Shown here piece after piece: positions 7,291-14,910 of a DNA stretch of 35,020 bases. Position numbers and translations under genes: made by a program. The notes beneath the pieces were generated by a model. That model did no database searches and was not told the DNA's origin. It saw nothing but the letters and a program-made list of their open reading frames with translations. This DNA is from DATJXG01 sp035500455. GTDB taxonomy: Bacteria > Acidobacteriota > Terriglobia > Terriglobales > Acidobacteriaceae. Every line of letters starts with the position of its first letter. The first letter of the stretch is position 1. The stretch spans positions 1 to 35,020 of the forward strand of contig DATJXG010000178.1 in the NCBI GenBank assembly GCA_035500455.1, in the 5' to 3' direction.

Positions 7291-7309
7291 TGCTTTACCG
7301 TGCAAAGTA
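7291..7309 (+). promoter_or_regulatory. Second, imperfect operator site
   Basis: TGCTTTACCGTGCAAAGTA matches 14 of 19 positions of the site at 6230-6248, with the right half TGCAAAGTA identical. It ends seven bases before the Shine-Dalgarno sequence of the gene at 7326. It likely brings that gene under the same regulator. Confidence 0.6.
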
Positions 7310-7325
7310 CATTACAGGAGAGGGC

Positions 7326-8000
7326 ATGTGGAACGCGGGCATGTACAGCAACATGAATTTTCCGGCACCGGCCTCGGTGCTGGGGATGCTGGCGGCGGCC
7401 GGAGGATTGTTTCTGGTGGCAGTGGCGATGGTAGTCCTGCTGGCGATGCACAAGAAAAATGCGCTGCTGACCCTGCTGCGGTTGACCGGGGCTGGCGCGT
7501 TTGTTTACGCGGCCTTGCTCCTGGGGTTCTCCCTGGCCAGTCATAAGACCGTGCTGGCGCGGGGGCAGGAGAAATATTTCTGCGAAATTGACTGCCACCT
7601 GGCGTATTCCATCGCGGATGTGCGGAGCAGCGAAGTTGGAGATAAGACGCATCTGGCGATCACGGTGAGAACATGGTTTGACCAGAGCACGATCTCACCA
7701 CAGCGTCCAAGAGATTTGCCCTTGATACCGAACGGGCGCTGGGCGCGCCTCGTGGATGCGGATGGAAGGGAATACGGCGCGACCGGCAGTTCGGGAACGC
7801 CATTTTCTGCGGCTTTGAAGCCTGGGGAGTCATACCTGACGACGCTCGCCTTTGAGTTGCCCGGTCGAGTTGATGCAATGAAGCTGAGGCTGCTGCTTAC
7901 GTCGCAGGGGTGGGAAGAGCGAGTGATGATCGGGGACGAGAACAGCTGTCTGCATGCGAAAACCTATTTTGCCCTGAATTTGATGGGACAGAGGTTGTGA
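7326..8000 (+). CDS. Membrane-anchored protein with extracytoplasmic domain, unknown function
   Basis: 224 residues from ATG 7326, chosen because AGGAG lies at 7316-7320; an open frame continues to 7281 through the operator. Two membrane segments (about residues 18-42 and 52-72) are followed by an extracytoplasmic domain of about 150 residues. That domain includes the CEIDCHLAYSI segment with two cysteines, then LVDADGREYGATGSSGTPFS and LKPGESYLTTLAFELP, a pattern like DUF4352-type immunoglobulin-like domains. A likely target of the upstream regulator. No enzyme signature is seen. It may sense or protect something in the periplasm, but this is a guess. Confidence 0.8.
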   Translation: MWNAGMYSNMNFPAPASVLGMLAAAGGLFLVAVAMVVLLAMHKKNALLTLLRLTGAGAFVYAALLLGFSLASHKTVLARGQEKYFCEIDCHLAYSIADVRSSEVGDKTHLAITVRTWFDQSTISPQRPRDLPLIPNGRWARLVDADGREYGATGSSGTPFSAALKPGESYLTTLAFELPGRVDAMKLRLLLTSQGWEERVMIGDENSCLHAKTYFALNLMGQRL

Positions 8001-8079
8001 GATGCGTTCGAGCCTTGGCGTTGGCGTGATCATCGAGGCAGTCGGGACAAGGCTTGGGATTGCGCTTTTGGTTGAAGAC

Positions 8080-8114
8080 CAGTTCTCAGTTGTTAGATCT
8101 CAGTTCTCAGAAAG
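8080..8114 (+). repeat. CAG-heptamer element, copy 3
   Basis: CAGTTCT, CAGTTGT, TAGATCT, CAGTTCT, CAGAAAG, preceded by GTTGAAGAC. It is strictly phased, like the other copies. Confidence 0.8.
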
Positions 8115-8119
8115 CAATA

Positions 8120-8150
8120 AGGACAGCCCGGAGCCCCCCGAAGCTGTCCT
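8120..8150 (+). terminator. Hairpin after the membrane-protein operon
   Basis: Arms AGGACAGC (8120-8127) and GCTGTCCT (8143-8150) with a 15-base loop; the tail is C/T-rich rather than a T-run. Possible terminator of the operon ending at 8000. Confidence 0.4.
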
Positions 8151-8360
8151 CGTTCCCTCCCGGTTAGAAGGGCATGTTAATGGGGTCAGGTTAGCCGGAA
8201 AATGTTGCAGAATGATTGCAGATTAGTAAATTTCGAGTGAATTCGGCGCAAGTCTTTCGCGCGCCTCAGAAGAACACCCTGCTCTGCCGTCGCTTGCCCT
8301 TGTTGTGCAGCCCGGCCGCCGCCGTTCTTCTCCTGCACGCCAGAAAATCCCACCTAAGAG

Positions 8361-8409
8361 AAAATCTTAAATCGCCGAGTTCGCGGAGAACGGCCGCCGA
8401 GAGCGCGGT
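8361..8409 (+). repeat. AAATCTTAAA/GCCGAG element, copy 1
   Basis: Starts AAAATCTTAAATCGCCGAG and continues in CGCGGAGAA and CGCCGAG units. Copies are at 9808, 17521 (fold-back) and 32578. Confidence 0.7.
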
Positions 8410-8453
8410 GGATCTGAGTTGAGGACCGGGATCTCCCGCGTGGGCGCACTTGG

Positions 8454-8459
8454 TATAGT
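8454..8459 (+). promoter_or_regulatory. -10-like hexamer next to the hemL start
   Basis: TATAGT, five of six consensus bases, ends nine bases before ATG 8469. There is no Shine-Dalgarno sequence in between, and no clear -35. Confidence 0.5.
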
Positions 8460-8468
8460 TAGCACGTT

Positions 8469-9770
8469 ATGGCACGGAAGGTTGAGAAATCGCGGGAGTT
8501 GCAGAGGCGGGCGGAACGGCTGATCCCTGGCGGGGTGAACTCGCCGGTACGGGCGTTTCGCGCGGTGGGGGGCGAGGCGCCATTTATCGTGCGCGGCGAG
8601 GGCGCGCGCATGTGGGACGCGGACAGCAATGAATACATCGACTACGTGGGTTCTTGGGGGCCTTTGATTTTGGGACACGCCGCGCCGGAGGTGGTGGAGG
8701 CGGTTACGGCGGCGGCGCGCAAGGGGATGAGCTTCGGGGCTTCGACGCCTGCGGAGGCTGATCTGGCGGAGATTGTGCTTTCGGCGTTTCCGCACATGCA
8801 GAAGGTGCGGTTTGTGAGTTCGGGGACTGAGGCGACGATGTCGGCCATCCGGCTGGCGCGAGCTTATACGAAGCGCAAGTACATTGTGAAGTTTGAAGGC
8901 TGCTATCACGGGCATGCGGACGCTCTGCTGGTAAAGGCGGGCTCGGGGGTGGCGACGCTGGGGATTCCCGGATCGGCGGGCGTGCCGGAGGAGTTCATCC
9001 AGTTCACGCTGGCGCTACCCTTCAACAGCGTGGATGCGATTGAGCAGGCGTTTGCGAAGTTCAAAGGCCAGATCGCGTGCGTGATCGTGGAGCCGGTGGT
9101 AGGCAACATGGGTTGCGTGCCGCCGGCGCGGGGATATCTGGAAGCGCTGCGGGAGATTACGCGGCGCGACGGTTCGGTGCTGATCTTTGATGAAGTGATG
9201 ACTGGCTTTCGGGTGGCGTTTGGCGGGGCGCAGGAGTTGTTTGGAATTCAGCCTGATCTTACGACGTTGGGCAAGATTATCGGTGGCGGATTGCCGGTGG
9301 GGGCTTACGCGGGACCAAGCGAGATTATGGATCTGGTGGCGCCGCTGGGACCGATGTACCAGGCGGGGACGCTTTCGGGGAATCCTCTGGCGATGGCTGC
9401 GGGACTGGCGACCTTGTATTGCCTGCGGGATGGGAAGGACGAAATTTATCCGCGGCTGGAGCGGTCGAGCGCGGACCTGGTTGCCGGGATTGCGGCGGCG
9501 GCGCAGGAAGCGGGAGTGGCGATTACACACAACCGGGTGGGCTCCATGTTCACCTGGTTCTTTGCCGTTGGGCCGGTGACGGATTGGAGTTCGGCGGCGA
9601 AGTGCGATACCGAGGCCTTCGGACGATTCTTCCGCGGCATGCTCGACGCGGGAATCTATCTGCCGCCTTCACAGTTCGAGGCGGCGTTCTTGAGCGCGGC
9701 GCATTCTGAGGAAGACGTCGCTGAGACTGTTGCGGCGGCTCGGCAGGCGTTTGTGGAAGTGGCGGCTTAG
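8469..9770 (+). CDS. hemL: Glutamate-1-semialdehyde 2,1-aminomutase
   Basis: Converts glutamate-1-semialdehyde to 5-aminolevulinate in the C5 pathway to haem, sirohaem and cobalamin. It is a PLP enzyme of aminotransferase class III. The 433 residues match the family. Visible marks are ERLIPGGVNSPVRAF near the N-terminus, FVSSGTEATMSAIRLAR, EGCYHGHADALLVKAGSG, the FDEVMTGFR segment, and TLGKIIGGGLPVGAYAG, in which Lys269 should hold PLP. GTLSGNPLAMAAGLATL follows. A -10-like hexamer sits just before the ATG, suggesting a leaderless transcript. The gene stands alone; its product could supply the corrin needed by NrdJ, but that is only a metabolic link. Confidence 0.98.
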   Translation: MARKVEKSRELQRRAERLIPGGVNSPVRAFRAVGGEAPFIVRGEGARMWDADSNEYIDYVGSWGPLILGHAAPEVVEAVTAAARKGMSFGASTPAEADLAEIVLSAFPHMQKVRFVSSGTEATMSAIRLARAYTKRKYIVKFEGCYHGHADALLVKAGSGVATLGIPGSAGVPEEFIQFTLALPFNSVDAIEQAFAKFKGQIACVIVEPVVGNMGCVPPARGYLEALREITRRDGSVLIFDEVMTGFRVAFGGAQELFGIQPDLTTLGKIIGGGLPVGAYAGPSEIMDLVAPLGPMYQAGTLSGNPLAMAAGLATLYCLRDGKDEIYPRLERSSADLVAGIAAAAQEAGVAITHNRVGSMFTWFFAVGPVTDWSSAAKCDTEAFGRFFRGMLDAGIYLPPSQFEAAFLSAAHSEEDVAETVAAARQAFVEVAA

Positions 9771-9807
9771 GCGCGCTTTGTTCGGGCTGATCTGGTTACG
9801 CACCTCC

Positions 9808-9855
9808 AAAATCTTAAATCGCCGAGGGCGCAGAGAACCGCCGCCGGAGAGCGCG
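9808..9855 (+). repeat. AAATCTTAAA/GCCGAG element, copy 2
   Basis: Starts AAAATCTTAAATCGCCGAG, identical to copy 1 over 19 bases, then diverges. It lies between the convergent hemL and deacetylase genes. Confidence 0.75.
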
Positions 9856-9862
9856 AAAAAAG

Positions 9863-10567
9863 CTATGTGAGCATTTCCGGGATGGTTAGAAATTCGTAGC
9901 CTTTGGATTTGTATTGGGCGATCAAGCGGTCGGTTGCAGTTACCGTGCGGGAGCGGTCGGCGCCGAACTGGAGGTGGCCGCCGTCGTGCAGGAGGACCAC
10001 GTCGCCGCCGCGAACCTGTTTCGCGACCTTGCGCTCGATGTGTTCGGCTGAAGGCGCGTTCCAGTCGTAGCCGGTGATGTTCCACATGATCGGATCCAGG
10101 CCGAGGCTGCGGGCGATGCGAAGCACCGCGGGGCGGCGTCCACCGAAGGGTGGGCGGAAGAGGTTGGAGTGCAGGCCGATGGCCTCGGTTAGGGCGCGGC
10201 GGCAGTTTTCGAGTTGGCTTGTGATTTCGGCGGCGGGTTGGAACGTCAGCAGCGGGTGGGTGAAGGTGTGATTGCCTACGACGTGGCCGGAGGCTACAAG
10301 GTCGCGAACGATATCGGGGCGTTGCTGGACGTAGCGGCCGATCAGAAAGAATGTGCCTTTGACATTGTGTTTGGCCAGGACTTCCAGCAGGCGCAGGGTG
10401 TGAGGGTCGTTGGGGCCGTCGTCGTAGGTGAGGGCGATTTTTTTGGCGCCGCGGGGAAGGCCGGTGAAGGTTCGTCCGTACCATTGGCCGGTTGGAGCCA
10501 TGGACTGGTAGCCCAGGGCGCAGAAGGTTGCAGCGCCCGCGGTTGCGCCGATCAAAGGGCCCAGCAT
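9863..10567 (-). CDS. Polysaccharide deacetylase family protein (NodB domain)
   Basis: 234 residues from ATG 10565-10567; longer upstream reading would run through a dispersed repeat. It removes acetyl groups from an amino sugar polymer (peptidoglycan, chitin-like or exopolysaccharide) using a divalent metal. All NodB motifs are present: TYDDGP (Asp49, Asp50), NHTFTHP (His100, His104 metal ligands), RPPFGGRR, DPIMWNITGYDWN and VVLLHDGGH. The short hydrophobic N-terminus (about residues 3-20) may be a signal anchor, which would place it outside the membrane. A -10-like TACAAT lies eight bases upstream of the start and there is no Shine-Dalgarno sequence. The substrate cannot be read from the sequence. 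Confidence 0.93.
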   Translation of the reverse strand: MLGPLIGATAGAATFCALGYQSMAPTGQWYGRTFTGLPRGAKKIALTYDDGPNDPHTLRLLEVLAKHNVKGTFFLIGRYVQQRPDIVRDLVASGHVVGNHTFTHPLLTFQPAAEITSQLENCRRALTEAIGLHSNLFRPPFGGRRPAVLRIARSLGLDPIMWNITGYDWNAPSAEHIERKVAKQVRGGDVVLLHDGGHLQFGADRSRTVTATDRLIAQYKSKGYEFLTIPEMLT

Positions 10568-10575
10568 GATGCGAG

Positions 10576-10581
10576 ATTGTA
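10576..10581 (-). promoter_or_regulatory. -10-like hexamer next to the deacetylase start
   Basis: TACAAT on the minus strand, five of six consensus bases, ends eight bases before the ATG. This supports both the chosen start and a leaderless transcript. Confidence 0.5.
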
Positions 10582-10650
10582 ACTTGGGGGGACAGCGGGC
10601 GCGAGTTTGCCTTGCTTGGGGCTCGCGTCCGATAGCGGTGGAGAGAAGAA

Positions 10651-10680
10651 CCGAGATCCCTCGCTTCGCTCGGGATGACA
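10651..10680. repeat. GAGCGAAGCGAGGGAT-type dispersed repeat
   Basis: CCGAGATCCCTCGCTTCGCT followed by CGGGATGACA. The reverse complement of its core recurs at 21881-21909, and part of it at 19702-19720 and near 1785-1800. REP-like. Confidence 0.65.
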
Positions 10681-10757
10681 ACGGTGCTTTTTGGCCTTGG
10701 GCTGTTCTTGGGCGCGTGCTGTTTCGACAAGCGACGCACCCGCGCGACACTCCATTG

Positions 10758-12200
10758 CTAGCGGCTTTTTGGGGCCGCGGGTGTAGGCAGAAGTTGGTTG
10801 CTGTCGGGAGCGGAGAGGCCGATGAGCATGGACATATCTTTGGGATAAATCACGTCGTGTCCGCGGGCCAGGAAATGGGAATAGACGGACATGCTGGCGC
10901 CGTAAACGCCGAATCCGGAGCTGACGACGCGGGAGCGGGCGAAGGCGCCGACTACCGTGCCTACCAAGCCGAATCCGGACGCGCCGTTGGCAGCTCCTCC
11001 GCCCATGTTGCCGCCATCGGAGCCGGCCTGGGCGTCGCGATCGTGGTCGGGCGAGACAGCAGATGTGGCCAGCAGGACCGAGACCGCAGTCGTGAAGTAG
11101 CGGCTGCGCGGCGAAGTGACCTGCGCTCCGCCTTCGGAGTCCAGAGTCAGGTGCTCGCCTTTGGCGGCTTCCACGCCTTCGAGGCTGGCTTCGACGCGTT
11201 GCTCAGTGCCGGCGGGCGGAACCACCTGGTGAAAGACGATTCGCAGGTGCCCGTTGCGGCCGAGGCGGCGCGCCGGCTTGGATTGCAGCACCGAGCCTCG
11301 CAGCAGGCTGCCCTGCGGCAGGAACAGACGGTTGGAGATCACCAGGGGCTGGTTGATGACGGCTTCTACGGGATCGTCTTTTCTGTTGGAGGCAGAGCTT
11401 AACGGCGTGACCAGGAGGGCGTGGACTACGCTGCCGTTCGGCGGTTGAGTGCCGATGGCGGCCATGGCGTCAGGCTTCAGCGACTCCCTGCCGAATTCGA
11501 GAGGCTCGAGGAGGTCAGCGTTGAAGGCGGTTCCGGCGTCGAGATATTGAGGGTGAACGGGAAGGCGGGCAATCGCGTAACGCTTCAGCTGGTGTGTTTT
11601 GCCGGGCTGGTGCAGCAGGTCTTTGGCAGATTTCAATTCCTGGCGGATTTGGTCTTTTGCCTGGTGGATTTTCTGCGAGACATAGTTGCGCGGCCGGCTG
11701 CCGGCGGGAGTTGCGTTCTTCTGGTTCGCGGGCACGAACTGCAGCACGCCGCGGGAAGCGGGCGAAACCTGGGTGTTGATCGGGATATGGCGGCCGTCGC
11801 TGAGAACCAGCTCATCGAAGGCAACGTGGATTTTGTGAGGCGGGGTGAAATTTGCGTTCATGGCGGCGAGGATGCGGCGCTTCTTTCCGACGGGATCGAT
11901 TGCCGAAATTTTACCGAGCACCTGGGCGCCGGCAGGGACTACCAGCTTGTCGAATGCGTACAGGGGTTCGGCGGTGCGGGCGCGAATCGGCTGGCCTGCT
12001 TTGCTCAGGCGGACTTCCTGGTTGAGCACGACCTTTACGGGCGTACCCGCGGGCACGGCGAGGGGAACAACGGCTTCGGGTTGAGGCGTGGGAATGGCCT
12101 GTTTCACGTGGTTTTCCGCCGGACGGCGAGTGAGGATCTGGCACTGGCCATTGCTGCACACAAAGCACACTCCGAAGAGAATGCAGAGCGACCGATGCAT
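10758..12200 (-). CDS. Secreted protein with VPAGT-type repeats, unknown function
   Basis: 480 residues from ATG 12198-12200, chosen over an upstream frame because GGAGGA lies five bases before it and a signal peptide (MHRSLCILFGVCFVCSNGQC) follows. The mature protein has repeated beta-rich units: VPAGTPVKVVLNQEVRLSKA, LVVPAGAQVLGKIS, LDAGTAFNADLLEPLEF, then LFLPQGSLLRGSVLQSKPAR with GRNGHLRIVFHQVV. This LPxGTxLxGxV wording resembles the periplasmic module of TrbI/VirB10, but there is no membrane anchor and no conjugation gene nearby, so I do not infer secretion-system function. The C-terminal part is Gly/Ala-rich around GGNMGGGAANGASGFG. Divergent from the deoxynucleoside kinase. Confidence 0.75.
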   Translation of the reverse strand: MHRSLCILFGVCFVCSNGQCQILTRRPAENHVKQAIPTPQPEAVVPLAVPAGTPVKVVLNQEVRLSKAGQPIRARTAEPLYAFDKLVVPAGAQVLGKISAIDPVGKKRRILAAMNANFTPPHKIHVAFDELVLSDGRHIPINTQVSPASRGVLQFVPANQKNATPAGSRPRNYVSQKIHQAKDQIRQELKSAKDLLHQPGKTHQLKRYAIARLPVHPQYLDAGTAFNADLLEPLEFGRESLKPDAMAAIGTQPPNGSVVHALLVTPLSSASNRKDDPVEAVINQPLVISNRLFLPQGSLLRGSVLQSKPARRLGRNGHLRIVFHQVVPPAGTEQRVEASLEGVEAAKGEHLTLDSEGGAQVTSPRSRYFTTAVSVLLATSAVSPDHDRDAQAGSDGGNMGGGAANGASGFGLVGTVVGAFARSRVVSSGFGVYGASMSVYSHFLARGHDVIYPKDMSMLIGLSAPDSNQLLPTPAAPKSR

Positions 12201-12388
12201 CGGTTTCCTCCATCTGCCGGATTGGATTCGCGAAACCGGCGTTGATCCGGGGATCGATTGGGACAAGAAGCTGAGCTTGGGCAACACGAATCAGTCTGGT
12301 TATGAACTTTGTGATGTCTACCCGCAGCTGATTGTTGTATCCGGGGGAAAAATCTTCGGGTCCGGCCGCCTGTTAACTCCTATCGCAA

Positions 12389-12417
12389 TTGTACGGCGGG
12401 AAAAAGCGCGCTATGCT
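12389..12417 (+). promoter_or_regulatory. Candidate promoter of the deoxynucleoside kinase gene
   Basis: TTGTAC (12389-12394), exactly 17 bases, then TATGCT (12412-12417), 26 bases before ATG 12444. The hexamers are weak but the spacing is ideal. Confidence 0.4.
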
Positions 12418-12443
12418 GCCAGTGATTCCTTTCTCCCGATCCC

Positions 12444-13109
12444 ATGGCCAATCTTTTCGAGTTGCCCCGCTACATTGCAGTGGAAGGCCCCATCCGCGTG
12501 GGGAAAAGCACGCTGGCGCGGGTGCTGGCGGAGCGGTTGAACGCGCAGCGCGTGATCGAGCCGGAAGATAATCCGTTTCTGCAGCCGTTTTATGAAGGCG
12601 AACGGGGGGCGGCGTTTCAGGCCCAGTTCGCTTTCCTGGTGCGCCGTTTCGAGCAGTTGCGCAGCCTGGATTTGAGCCCGCCGTCGCAGCGCACGGTGAT
12701 CGCAGATTTCATCTTCGAGAAGGACAAGCTGTTTGCCTGCCTCAATCTGAATGATGCCGAGCTGGAAATTTACAACCGCTACTACAACCACTTCCGCGAG
12801 CAGTTGCCGACGCCCGACCTGGTGATTTACCTGCAGGCCTCGCCCGAGGTATTGAAAAAGCGTCTGAAGAAGAAGAATGCGGCGAGCGAGAAGGCGATCA
12901 GCGAGGACTATCTGGAGGAAGTGATCAAGGCGTATGAACACTTCTTTTTTCACTACACGTCTTCGGATCTGCTGATCGTGAATACATCGGAGATTGATTT
13001 CGTGGAGCGCAATCAGGATTTGCAGGAGTTGCTGCGCAAAGTGGCGGCGCCGATCAAGGGGACGCAGTATTTTCTGCCATTGGGCGGGCGGGAAGCGGCC
13101 AGCGCGTAG
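12444..13109 (+). CDS. Deoxynucleoside kinase
   Basis: Phosphorylates a deoxynucleoside to its 5'-monophosphate in nucleotide salvage. 221 residues. The P-loop is GPIRVGKST (residues 15-23), followed by the substrate-site segments EDNPFLQPFYEG and AQFAFLVRRFEQL. VIADFIFEKDKLFA takes the place of the DRS-type motif, PDLVIYLQASPEVLKKRLKKK supplies the LID-adjacent helix, and YNHF and EAYEHFF-like segments follow. It fits the deoxyadenosine/deoxyguanosine kinase-like family; the base preference cannot be told from sequence alone. No good Shine-Dalgarno sequence precedes ATG 12444. Confidence 0.9.
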   Translation: MANLFELPRYIAVEGPIRVGKSTLARVLAERLNAQRVIEPEDNPFLQPFYEGERGAAFQAQFAFLVRRFEQLRSLDLSPPSQRTVIADFIFEKDKLFACLNLNDAELEIYNRYYNHFREQLPTPDLVIYLQASPEVLKKRLKKKNAASEKAISEDYLEEVIKAYEHFFFHYTSSDLLIVNTSEIDFVERNQDLQELLRKVAAPIKGTQYFLPLGGREAASA

Positions 13110-13181
13110 TTCAGCCAAGAGCGCTTGAACTGGCCTGGGGTTTGGGCAAAACGCCGGCTCCCGGTTCTCCATTCGGGTTGT

Positions 13182-13187
13182 TAGAAT
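13182..13187 (+). promoter_or_regulatory. -10-like hexamer next to the 110-aa gene
   Basis: TAGAAT, five of six consensus bases, ends six bases before GTG 13194. No Shine-Dalgarno sequence is present. Confidence 0.5.
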
Positions 13188-13193
13188 CCTCGA

Positions 13194-13526
13194 GTGACGA
13201 ATCGTGGTGTGACGAATCCTGCATTAACTGATCACGGGAATTCCGCGCTGGAACGTGTGCGGGCGCAACTTCTGCTCTACGAGCATCCACTGCTGGAGTT
13301 TTCGGCGCGGACCAAGGGCGAGCGGGTCGAACTCATCATTCAATTCAAGAACTCGCCGGTTCCGGTGCATACGTACTACTTCGAGATGCACCCGCGCGAC
13401 CTCGACCACCCGCAGTTTGAGTGGACCTTCCAGCGCCAGCTGTACGACTGCCTGCATGACTACCTCGTGGAAATGTTCACTCGCACTCCGCAGAGCCGCG
13501 GCGAGCGCGGGCGGGAAGGCTTGTGA
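13194..13526 (+). CDS. Uncharacterised protein coupled to a MidA-type methyltransferase
   Basis: 110 residues from GTG 13194, placed by the adjacent -10-like hexamer; another GTG is at 13209. The core ERVRAQLLLYEHPLLEFSAR, then VELIIQFKNSPVPVHTYYFE and FEWTFQRQLYDCLHDYLVEMF, looks like a compact alpha/beta domain with a beta hairpin and a C-terminal amphipathic helix. No catalytic motif or known domain is recognised. Its stop overlaps the start of the methyltransferase by four bases (GTGA), so the two are almost certainly translated together, and it may be a partner or substrate-presenting subunit; this is inference. Confidence 0.75.
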   Translation: MTNRGVTNPALTDHGNSALERVRAQLLLYEHPLLEFSARTKGERVELIIQFKNSPVPVHTYYFEMHPRDLDHPQFEWTFQRQLYDCLHDYLVEMFTRTPQSRGERGREGL

Positions 13527-14674
13527 GCTTGAGCCAGGGAATCTCGAGCCGGAAAAACCTGCGGGAGAAGATCGAGCAGGAAATCCGCGAGCGTGGGCCG
13601 ATTCCGTTTTCGCGCTATATGGAGTTGTGCCTGTACGACGCCGAGCTGGGTTATTACTCGCGCCATGCGGAGCAGTTCGGCAAGGCGGGCGACTTCTATA
13701 CTTCGAGCGATGTGCACGCCGTTTTTGGACGGTTGCTGGCGCGGCAGTTCGAGGAGATGTGGCGCGCTCTGGGATCGCCGGCGCGGATCGAGATTGTGGA
13801 GCTGGGGCCCGGCCGCGGGCTGTTCGCGCGCGATGTGCTGGATTGGTCGGAGAAGAAGTTCCCGGAGTTCTTTGAAGCTACGCGCTATTTGCTGCTGGAG
13901 CGCTCGCCCGCATTACAGCGGCGGCTGCAGGAAACGTTGGGCCGGTTTCTGGAGAGCGGCAAGGCTTGCTTGATTTCAATGGCTTTAGTCCCTGAGGTTC
14001 CGCTGATCATCTTCGCCAACGAATTCTTCGACGCCTTGCCGGTAGAGATCCTGAGCACGAATGGTGAGTTGCACATCGCCGCCAAAAACAGCCGCCTGGT
14101 AGAAACCTGGACCCCTCCATCGGCCGAGGCACTGGAATTTCTCGACCGTTACAGTGCCCACCCCGAACCGGGTGAACGCCTCGAGGTTCCCCTTGCCGCC
14201 CAATCATCCATGGCAGAGATCGTTATCGCGATCCCTTGCGGATTCGTGATCGCCATTGACTACGGCTACACCCGCGAGGAACAACTTGCCGGCCGGCATC
14301 GCGGAACCCTGGCGGCGTACCGGCAGCACTCGGTGAGTACCAACCCTTATGAAGCTCCCGGCGAGCAGGACATCACTGCCCACGTGAATTTCACCGCACT
14401 GCGCGCTGCGGCCGAGCGTGGTGGCATGCTCGTACAGTCGCTGCTGACGCAGTCGCAGTTCCTGCTGGGGATTGGAGAGCAGAATCAGTTCGCGGATGCA
14501 TTCGCAGAGTGCCGAGTGTCTCAGGAGCGCGCCAAAGTGGCATTGCAGCTGAAGCACCTGGTTACGCCGGCGGGTATGGGCGAGATGTTCCACGTGCTGG
14601 TGGCGAGCAAGGGAGTGGATCCCGCGGCAATTGGGAAGTTGAGCGGGCTCGGATTCGGTAAGAGTGAGCGGTAG
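13523..14674 (+). CDS. SAM-dependent methyltransferase, MidA/NDUFAF7 family
   Basis: 383 residues from GTG 13523, which overlaps the preceding stop. The N-terminus carries the family opening GPIPFSRYMELCLYDAELGYY, then GDFYTSSDVHAVFGRLLARQ. The SAM-binding glycine loop is VELGPGRG (about residues 91-98). NEFFDALPVE and FVIAIDYGY are further marks of the DUF185/COG1565 family. In mitochondria NDUFAF7 methylates an arginine of a complex I subunit; the bacterial target is not established, and no nuo genes are in the window. It forms a two-gene unit with the 110-aa protein. Confidence 0.92.
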   Translation: MSLSQGISSRKNLREKIEQEIRERGPIPFSRYMELCLYDAELGYYSRHAEQFGKAGDFYTSSDVHAVFGRLLARQFEEMWRALGSPARIEIVELGPGRGLFARDVLDWSEKKFPEFFEATRYLLLERSPALQRRLQETLGRFLESGKACLISMALVPEVPLIIFANEFFDALPVEILSTNGELHIAAKNSRLVETWTPPSAEALEFLDRYSAHPEPGERLEVPLAAQSSMAEIVIAIPCGFVIAIDYGYTREEQLAGRHRGTLAAYRQHSVSTNPYEAPGEQDITAHVNFTALRAAAERGGMLVQSLLTQSQFLLGIGEQNQFADAFAECRVSQERAKVALQLKHLVTPAGMGEMFHVLVASKGVDPAAIGKLSGLGFGKSER

Positions 14675-14802
14675 ATGGATTGCGGAGCAGTGCTGGAACT
14701 GCAGCGGAGGTTGAGCACTCGGAACGCAGGCGGGGCACCCACGTCACACTTTTTCGGGCTTCGCCGGCGTTCCCCCTTCGTTTGCTGATTTTGGGTGAAA
14801 AG

Positions 14803-14837
14803 CAGTTCTCAGTTCTCGGTTCCCGGTTCTCAGCCAG
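14803..14837 (+). repeat. CAG-heptamer element, copy 4
   Basis: CAGTTCT, CAGTTCT, CGGTTCC, CGGTTCT, CAGCCAG, preceded by GGGTGAAAAG, between the methyltransferase and the EamA transporter. Confidence 0.75.
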
Positions 14838-14910
14838 GCTCAGGCGCGTGAAAAAGTCTGACTCTTCTTCTGCTCATCGGTGATCTATTAGACCTACACA
14901 GGAGGCTGGG

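Larger units (their letters stand above)
8001..8468. other. Intergenic region with repeats before hemL
   Basis: 468 bases without a convincing gene. It contains a heptamer element (8080-8114), a hairpin (8120-8150), an AAATCTTAAA/GCCGAG element (8361-8409) and the -10-like hexamer of hemL. Confidence 0.6.

Noticed and set aside
10758..12200. Conjugation or type IV secretion component
   Set aside because: No membrane anchor and no other secretion or conjugation gene in the window.
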